Under the pieces are notes generated by a model that was given only the letters and a program-made list of their open reading frames with translations, was not told the DNA's origin and made no database searches. From positions 63,336,969 through 63,400,968 of the forward strand of contig OX377205.1 in the NCBI GenBank assembly GCA_947396885.1: a stretch of DNA of 64,000 nucleotides, given 5' to 3'. Shown piece after piece: positions 57,024-64,000 of this stretch. Source of the stretch: Heligmosomoides polygyrus polygyrus. Lineage: Eukaryota > Nematoda > Chromadorea > Rhabditida > Heligmosomidae. Made by a program: the position numbers and the translations under genes. Each line of letters opens with the position of its first letter. Position 1 is the stretch's first letter.

Positions 57024-57521
57024 AGGCCTTCGCACACTTTTGCGGCAACGCGGCACGCACTGCCGCGTATGAGGCAAAACTGCTTCGTAGTAGAGAAACA
57101 AGACGGCCTGGCGCGGCACTCATGCTCGCCCAACTCCCCCGTTGATCATCGACTTGCTCGAGCGGGCGCCAGCAGCGTCTCCATTCCTCCCTGTCGCGTG
57201 CCAGGGTGGTCCAACGGATCCTCCTCGGCTTCATTATCAGTATCACTATCATTATCCGTTTCCATTCTAGATCCCTGCCACGATCAGCCAGAGCCCAGAA
57301 CAGAACTCTGTAGGCGGCAAAACAGCTGCTAAGACAGTAATGCCCTTGGATCCTTGGATCATTACTGCCGCTGCCGCTTTCGCGGCGCCGCGTTTACCGC
57401 CAAGGCGGCACATCAGCGGCACGTTTTGCCACCGGTGTGCCGACTTGGCGGCGTCCTCTTCGTCTCTGCCCTATGATTAAAGATGGGGTTGACGCGTTGC
57501 CGCAAAAGTGTGCAGAGGCCT
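57024..57521. mobile_element. About 500-bp MITE with GGCCT termini, carrying an RTE tail
   Basis: Outer sequences GGCCTTCGCACACTTTTGCG and, inverted, GGCCTCTGCACACTTTTGCG are terminal inverted repeats of about 30 bases. Flanks TAA (left) and CAA (right) are close to a TAA duplication, as in the other GGCC-ended MITEs here. GC-rich subterminal segments (GCCGC / GCGGC) are also partly inverted. A 110-bp RTE 3' end (57136-57250) lies inside. Confidence 0.75.
57136..57250 (-). mobile_element. Short 3' fragment of the RTE-like element of 58150-61032
   Basis: Starts CCCGTTGATCATCGACTTGC, exactly where the 3' end of the other two copies begins, and encodes WTTLARDREEWRRCWRPLEQ on the minus strand. 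Heavy 5' truncation is typical of non-LTR insertion. Confidence 0.8.
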
Positions 57522-58149
57522 CAAATCTACCGGTCCTCCTATATCTACCGAAACTCATCAAGGCCATCTCGATTTTGGCATTCAAGCTTTCGACGACAAG
57601 CATGTAAGAAGAGCTTCTTGTCCCGATTAACTTCTTAGAGCTCTTCGTAGAAAACGTCGAATTCGATCCTATCAGCCTCCGATGACGAGGATGTAGACAA
57701 AGATTGGCCAATCGAAGCTGCATGATTTCGTAGAAATGGATGAGATGGGTGCACGGTGAAGACTACGCTTCGAAAACTGAGGAACGGAATCTTTTCTCCA
57801 CATATTACGAGTGTTTCGTCCTTGAAAGGTAGGTCGTTCCCCCCGAGCTTTGGTTTCCTGCAAGACGATCACGAACAATACCTCCTGCCACTTACAGACG
57901 AGCGTAAGAGTCGATGTTTGAGGAGATAGTACATATCACAAAGACGCACCACAGGGGCGCGAGAAAGTGCAGTGAAGATACAGGAACACGTTGCTCCTAT
58001 TGTGACTGTGGTAGCCAATACAAGATCAGCCGTATAGGCAGGAATGATGATTGGTTGCCGCGATTACGGTAGGAGCAACGGCGCATTCCCACTCTCCTTC
58101 GGTGCGTCTTTGCGACATGTACCGAGAAGAATGTCCTGCCATTGTAGAT

Positions 58150-61032
58150 CACCTGTATCACCTGTCGTCCCGTTGATCATCGACTTACTCGAGCGGGCGC
58201 CAGCAGCGTCTCAATTCGTCTCTGTCGCGTGCCAGAGTGGTCCAATGGATCCTCCTCGCTCGAGAGACACGAAGAGCGTCATATCAGTCGTTCAGGGCTT
58301 TAACGAAGAAGTCCGACCAACGCGTTGGTGGGCGTCCTGGTGTTCTCTTGACATCCCGCGGAATCCAGTCGGTGACGGCTCTCGTCCAGCGGGTGTCTGC
58401 GAAGCGCATTACGTGGCCGGCCCACCTAATTTTCGACAACTTGGCCCACGCGACAGCGTCTCTGATCTTCGAGCGTCGGCGAAGCTCGGAACTCCGGAGG
58501 CCTTCTCTCACTTGCGTGAGTCGTGTCACTCCGAGCATCGTCCTCTCGACTCCATGCTGCGCGACCTGATCGCATGCTCATCCTGCTTTCGTATAGCCCA
58601 GCTCTCTGAGACGTATGTTAGGGCAGGAAGAACGGTAGAGTCGAATAGGTGGGCACGGAGTCGGAAGATTTTCGTCTTCTTCGCGACTTCTTCGACGCTC
58701 TTGAAAGCTCTTCAAGCCGCTCGTTTCCTCCTACTCAGCTCTGGTGCTAGGTCGTTGGCCAAGTCGACTTCACGACCCAGATGCACGTAGCTGGAGCACT
58801 CGGAAATGTTCGATCCGTTGAGCAAGAACGGGGCATCAGAAACTTGTTCGTTCCTTATGAACATCGTTGCCGGCCGTCGACCTTCATTCCCATGTCTTCC
58901 CATTCTAGTTCGCGCATGACGTTTTCGAGGGTGGCGCTGAAGAGCTTCGGAGATATGGTATCCCCTTGGCGAATCCCTCCCTTCACGTCGATGACGGCGT
59001 CGTTGTAGAATGGTGAGATCTTGGTCGTGAATCCACTTACAGCTCTTGAAGGACTCTGATGTACTGAGTAGGAACCCCTGAGTGAGCAGGGCGTTGATGA
59101 CCGCTTCAGTTTCGACGGAGTCGAATGCCTTCTTCAGGTCGATGAACGTAAGGCACAGCGGCGGCCTACTCTCGTGACACTTCGGTGAGCTTCGTAATGG
59201 TGTGTGTAGTTGATCGTGCTGAATCCTCTCCGAAATCCTGCTTGTTCGCATTCTTGTACAGCAAGACGGTCCTGCTGGTCTTCCACTGAGATGGAACCTT
59301 GCACTCCGACAGCTTTCGCGTGAGGAGCCGCGCCAGGGTGTTGATGAGCGCTGGCGGGAGGTTCTTCAGGTATTCGGGTCTGATCCTGTCGGGACCGAGA
59401 GCTGTACGTTTCTTCACCGACGAGGTGGCGTGTCTCGGATGGGAGTACAGAGGGAACGATATCCATCCTGCGGAAGATGGCGTGGGGGTAGGTGGACGTG
59501 GCTATCGAAGAGATCGGAGTAGAAGTCATGGATGGCCTTCTCCATGGTCCTTCTGGAAGAGGTGACGGTTCCGTCAGGACGTCGGAGAGCGGTCATCTTG
59601 CTCGAAGTTTGGAGTTGGCGAAGTTCCGGCGGGCATTGCGGATGCTCAAACCTGCCCCTGCAGCTTCAGCCAACACTTCCGCCCTTCTCTCTCTGAGATC
59701 TTCCTTTACCGCCGCTCTGCATAGCTTCGCAAGCTCGGACGTCAGCTGGTAGTTGCCTGACGCTCATGCTGCTCCACGCTGGCGTATCAGCTCGAGAGTT
59801 TCCGGAGACAGGCGTCTCTTGGTGGTCTTCAAGCTCTCGGTTCTCTTAGCACTGTCGCGGAGATGGTGCATAGCGGTCGTATTCCTCGTCGATGTTGTCC
59901 ATAACGGTATCTTCCCAAAGGCCGGCAAGAGAGGTGTAGAGGTCCCATTGATAATCGTTCTGGGACTCCTCTTCTTGAACTTCACGGCCTTCTCTCTTTG
60001 ACGCAAAAAGCGGAACCTTGCGCGAAGGAGGCGGTGGTCCGATCCCGTGTAGAGCTTGGGGACAACGGAGACGTCGGTCAGGCAATACTTGCGATTAAAG
60101 ATGATGTGGTCGATCTCGTTGTGGAACTGGCCACCGGGGGATTCCCAGGTCCATCGTAGAGAGGGAGGATTCTGGAACTGTGAGTTTCCATGGATGGTCT
60201 TGGTCGACATGATAAACTCAGACAGCCTTTCACCTTGCTCGTTCCACTCCAAACCGTGGGTTCCGATGTGAAGTTCTTCCGGCGACCTTCGTGACCCGAT
60301 CTTGGCGTTGAAGTCGCCGACGATCACCTTGTAGAAGGTGTGATCTCCTTATAGAACTTCTCCAGCTCCACGTAGAAGGCTTCGACCTCTTCGTCGTCGT
60401 AGTCGGATGTTGGGGCATACGCGACGAACGCAGTCAAAGCTGGCACGGATCCACATCGCTTCAGTCGCAGTCGTCCGATTCGGGTTGTGAGAGACTCGTA
60501 CGAATCGACGTTCATGGCCAAGTGCGTGTTGACGAGGACACCAACCGCCTACTCCCCTGCTGTCGGATGTTCCGAGGAACAGTTCTTCTCCGGAGTCGTA
60601 GGCGGCGTGTAGGGGGTGGTGTCTTCTCGTCTCGGTCAGTCCGATGACGTCGTACTTGATCTTCATGGCTTGCATCATCAGGTCCTCGACGGATGCTTTC
60701 GATGCGAGCGTGCGGGCGTTGTAAGTACAGATCGTCATCCTAATCCTTCTCAATTTGCGCAGCCTGGTTAGGCCCTGAGATTTTAGCAGCCTCTCCGTAC
60801 TCGTCCTTCCCATCGCTGCAGAAATGGAGGCTCATTCGAGGTCAGGGGAATGAGGCCCTTTAGTGTTGCTGTGTTTGACTGAAATACACACGGGTAGCTA
60901 GTCGGGCTCTTTCGTGCTAGCGAAGAACTCCGGGCAGCCAGCCAGACTGCCCGAAGGGACGGGGCGAGACTTAAAGCGGCCTCGAATCGCCTTACATGTA
61001 CTATCAGTCTACCGAATGCAAGCTTTTGGCCG
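58150..61032 (-). mobile_element. Second RTE-like retrotransposon, near full length, inactive
   Basis: Minus-strand element with a 5' untranslated part (about 60814-61032) and a polyprotein in several frames. The 5' boundary is supported by the inverted 5' end in the copy at 6546-6870. The 3' end has ACAGGTG-type repeats. It differs from the 38.8-41.9 kb element in protein sequence and tail, so it is a separate family. Confidence 0.88.
58284..60813 (-). pseudogene. RTE-like endonuclease-reverse transcriptase pseudogene
   Basis: Frames in order: the endonuclease start (MTICTYNARTLASKASVEDL, IGLTETRRHHPL) at 60813-60520, shifting frame after SRGVGG. AYAPTSDYDDEEVEAFYVEL follows at 60521-60324. 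VGDFNAKIG and NEIDHIIFNRKYCLTD lie at 60327-59764. The reverse transcriptase start (KKRTALGPDRIRPEYLKNL) is at 59417-59166, then FIDLKKAFDSVETEAVI at about 59150, SYVHLGREVDLAND near 58780, and the C-terminal [20 protein letters not shown] at 58538-58284. At least four frame changes occur, so it is not functional. The arrangement and motifs match other nematode elements of the RTE type as I recall them. Confidence 0.88.
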
Positions 61033-61035
61033 AGC

Positions 61036-63550
61036 CGACACAGTTACAATCCGCACATGCGCAAACACATCCACGTACAATGTGCATGAACATGCCGCTC
61101 CCATGCACAAGGAACGCGTCGACCTGAGACAGCAGGAGCAAGGAGTCCATCCCCTGCATCCCACCTGCGTCTTTGGGCACAGTACACGTTCGCATTTGGT
61201 TCGCGTTTAGTTCCCCTATCCACCACCTGGAGACGCGCTACGTGGCCCTATGGCAAGCGGCCCGAGATCCCTCTTAACAAGAGAGCCCGAAGGCTCTCTA
61301 TCGAGGGAGATCCGTGGGCCACTGTAGATGCCAATCGAAAAACAGTCTCCATGCTGTTTCGTCTTGGTTCAAGATCAATGACGTCCTGTGTAACCTGAGC
61401 TTTACTTTTCTCTTACCTGTCGTCATTGTACGGTGACGAAGATGCTGCTGTTGTACTGTCGTGGCCAAGGAAACCCGTTATCAATAAAAGACAAATAAGG
61501 ATATGAAGGAAAAAAAGGAAAATAAAATAACAAGAGAGAGAGAGAGGAGAAGAAAATAGAGAAGATTATAGAAAAACATGAGAAAGGTTCGTTTCGCCAC
61601 TTCCTTCAGACGAACCTTTGTTTAGTGCTCCTCCCGTGGCTCTTCAGTGAAGAAGAGGAGCATTAAATAAGACTTTGTTTAATTCTGTCAGCAACAGAAC
61701 TATGGCGACTTCGGCTGTGGTTCACATTTCTCTGGGTTTCTGAAGAGCTTTCGAACTCCTTCTCAGCTTGGATGACCCTGCCGGAGATTGGAAACCTCCG
61801 CTATACTCCACAGACGCTGAACAATGTGGGGGGGGGGGGGGAAGACTAAGGCGTTACTTAAGAGAAATGGAAAGTAAATTTTACTCCGTATCCTGGTGCT
61901 GGTTAGTCTGGTTAGCAACTTCCCACTATTCTTCAGCAGATAAAAATCTCTAAACGGGCACGTCATAAACTTCACACCCCTTAGGGAGCACGAATGGAGA
62001 TCACATGGCAGAAAAGCAAGAACATGCCACAGACTGAGCTAGTACGTGAGGGAACGCCCGTTCCAGTCGATCCTCAGGGGACAGGCGGAGTGAAGAGTGG
62101 GATGTAGGAACTTATGAGTTAGAGACAAACATGTTCTTTACATCTCGCGGTTGAGAATCACACGGACCAGTGAACAATGTTGAGAGAAGCGTTGCTTGAA
62201 GGGAATAGAAAATTTATCGCGTTGTATATTTATTAACGCCCTTCCGCCTTATTTCACCACATTAACACATCCTGAAATTCTCCGTCCCTCTGAAGAAAAT
62301 TGTCATCTAAAATTCCAAAGCCGATTTTTATCCTTTATTGTTTTAGAGAAACCATGTGAAGGCAAAGCATACTATGAGCTTGTATGAACGTCGTAAAAAA
62401 ACTGAGATACATCTCTCTAAAGTACCATGCTTCTTTTTTGAGGTTTTTTCTTTATGCACCATCGAAAATCGGCTATTATCGGCGTGAAAAGGGGAGCAGA
62501 CGTAATTCCCGTGGGATTATTCCACGTTTTCTGAGACATTGGCGCTTCTTGTTTGCACAACGAACGTCCAGACTGAGCAGTGACGGATTTGCTGCGTTGA
62601 GTAAACACAAACATGTCCCTCCAGATGGCACCTGAAGCAACTTTCCCGTGGAAATTGCATAGGGTGATTTCCAAGAAAAAGTGGTGTATTTTTCATGGAT
62701 CAGGGCTAATCTTCGCTCTTTTAAGCCCAACCCTTTGACGGAAACGGGTGCACCTCTGCCTGCTATCTGACACAGAGCAAGAGTAATATTGAACCGACTC
62801 GGAACTCGCTGAAATGTCAGAGGCTGGGTTGAGCCTTGCGCTTGGGTTTCACTACTAGTAGTGTTGGTGAAACTAGAGCTCCCTCTCGAATGGGTGGCTG
62901 TGGCATGGATTCCCGCGACGTCCGTTTTCGAGAATTTCCCTCCAATCCAATCCAAACATTGCTCGCAACTGTTTGCCAAGCCGAAAGGAAGACGAGGGTT
63001 CACGCCACGAGACATGGTTTTGCACGCGCCCGCAAATACATGATATCGAGCGAAATCAAGTCAGTGAAGAACAGCTTCCCCAGACTTCCTCCGTTCTCAG
63101 CAGGGCGCTGGAAAATGTTGCTGTTGCTACCGAACAAAGGGAGACTTGTCATTCTCTCCACTTCATCGGAATACCACGGAGGTGCTTCAGATGCTCTGAA
63201 TGTGGCTGTGAGCGGACAATGCATCGCTCACTGTTTTCCCGTCTATATAAATGCGATTACGGCCAACTTCCTCATCTTATCAGAGACAGTTGGTCTTGGG
63301 GCTGACTCGAGCTCGAGCTAGGCCTATTTTCTTTTGGATACACTAGATCAGCACTGGACCTGTCTGGGATAGATGAAGCACTGATCTGTTCATCGGTGGC
63401 CACTACAACTTATTTTATGGGTCAAATATGCACTCATTTAGCCTCCAACATAAACAGCAGGAGTAGAATGAGTGACGCATCCTCAACAGGGTTGATCTGC
63501 GCAGCCGACATTCATTAAGTATTATATTTATCCTTTATCAACAGCACCTA
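61036..63550. other. Intergenic DNA without a recognised gene
   Basis: Contains a purine-rich (AG)n tract near 61525-61545, a poly-G run near 61830 and a degenerate SINE at the right end. A minus frame at 62476-63015 is open for 179 codons with no recognisable motif, and the plus strand overlaps it with frames of 161 and 110 codons. None could be supported as a gene. Confidence 0.4.
63345..63545 (+). repeat. Degenerate TTATCCTTT-family SINE
   Basis: GACCTGTCTGGGATAGATGA, ATCTGTTCATCGGTGGCCAC and the tail TATATTTATCCTTTATC align with 36555-36725, with many substitutions. Confidence 0.65.
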
Positions 63551-63552
63551 AT

Positions 63553-64000
63553 AGCTTGGTCAAAAAGTCTTGCGACACTTTACGCTACTGCCTGTTAAAT
63601 TTGTTAAAGCTCTTAGAGTATTGATCTTGTGTGGTGACGTCGCAGTACATTGTCGAAGCTTCCTCAAGCATACTATATAAGGCATCGTCGAGTACGAATA
63701 CAGCAACAATGCCAACGATAAGCAGCAGCATCCTACGACCCATCGACTACTACGAATTTCTGCAAGGTCATTCCGCAAGGGGTGCAGTCTCCAACATCTG
63801 CGCTGCATTCAAGGAGGAAGTCATTCACTACTCCACAGTGACCCGTTGGTATCAGCGCTTCAAGGCTGGAGACATCTCTCTCGAAGATCGACTTTGTTCC
63901 GGACGCCCCTCTCTTGTGGAAGAAGACAGTTTGCGCTAAACCTTCAAGGTGAAGCCGAATTCAACAACTCGCAAATTGACGGTGACACTTGGATGTACGC
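63553..64000 (+). mobile_element. Second mariner-type element, 5' part, cut by the window end
   Basis: Starts near TTGGTCAAAAAGTCTTGCGA, a mariner-like terminus. Only the first about 450 bases are in the window, so the other end cannot be seen. It differs from the mariner at 54280-55446 in terminus and protein. Confidence 0.7.
63709..64000 (+). pseudogene. mariner transposase N-terminus with premature stop
   Basis: From the ATG at 63709 the frame encodes the first helix-turn-helix of a mariner transposase (YYEFLQGHSARGAVSNICAA, VTRWYQRFKAGDISLEDRLC, SGRPSLVEEDSLR). A TAA at 63937-63939 then stops it. The same frame continues recognisably beyond (NSTTRKLTVTLGCT), so the stop is a disabling point mutation, not the true end. 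Confidence 0.85.

Noticed and set aside
62476..63015. Minus-strand open frame of 179 codons
   Set aside because: Frames on the other strand overlap it almost fully and no motif was recognised; composition does not favour one strand.
1..64000. CRISPR arrays, bacterial operons or prophage
   Set aside because: No spaced short direct repeats or Shine-Dalgarno-led frames; introns and retroelements show a nuclear animal genome.

Overview
The window looks like repeat-rich nuclear DNA of a nematode, most likely a strongylid or hookworm-like species. The evidence is short exons with GT..AG introns and TTTAG/TTTCAG acceptors, probable trans-splice acceptors 1-15 nt before start codons, and a repeat load of RTE-type non-LTR elements, a Penelope-like remnant, mariner elements, GGCC-ended MITEs and tRNA-derived SINE-like repeats. 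There are no prokaryotic signals, no CRISPR and no convincing tRNA or rRNA gene. All convincing host genes lie on the minus strand.

Layout. 1-1.5 kb: exons of an unrecognised, partly broken minus-strand gene. 2.46-4.74 kb: a large foldback repeat built from ~360 bp units. 6.15-6.87 kb: a short RTE copy with an inverted 5' end, split by a 134-bp MITE. 7.69-9.09 kb: two ~285 bp inverted arms with tRNA-like cores around a unique centre. 10.08-10.52 kb: first two exons of an unrecognised acidic, helical protein. 12.0-25.3 kb: a VPS35L-like (Retriever complex) gene, for which about 20 exons could be chained with consistent phase, including a 9-nt micro-exon. Its introns hold a Penelope remnant and a TIR transposon carrying a nested SINE. 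25.4-25.6 kb: a MITE. 25.8-26.0 kb: a possible last exon of an upstream gene. 27.0-28.2 kb: a second foldback element. 28.2-34.8 kb: no gene recognised. 34.8-43.2 kb: a MAGUK gene (PDZ-SH3-guanylate kinase), with an apparently intact 1007-codon RTE retrotransposon in its 5.1-kb intron. 49.9-50.3 kb: an isolated start exon. 54.3-55.4 kb: a complete but broken mariner. 57.0-57.5 kb: a MITE carrying an RTE tail. 58.15-61.03 kb: a nearly full-length but frameshifted second RTE. 63.7 kb to the end: the start of another mariner with a premature stop.

How the genes may work together: the VPS35L-like protein is expected to act in endosomal cargo recycling, and the MAGUK in scaffolding at membranes and junctions. 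They look like independent housekeeping and polarity genes. A possible operon (upstream last exon, then VPS35L, then the acidic-protein gene, all minus) is suggested only by orientation, spacing and splice-acceptor-next-to-ATG signals. Most remaining DNA is mobile-element debris. Its nested insertions give a partial order of events. Gene names rest on recall of family sequences, not on a database search.
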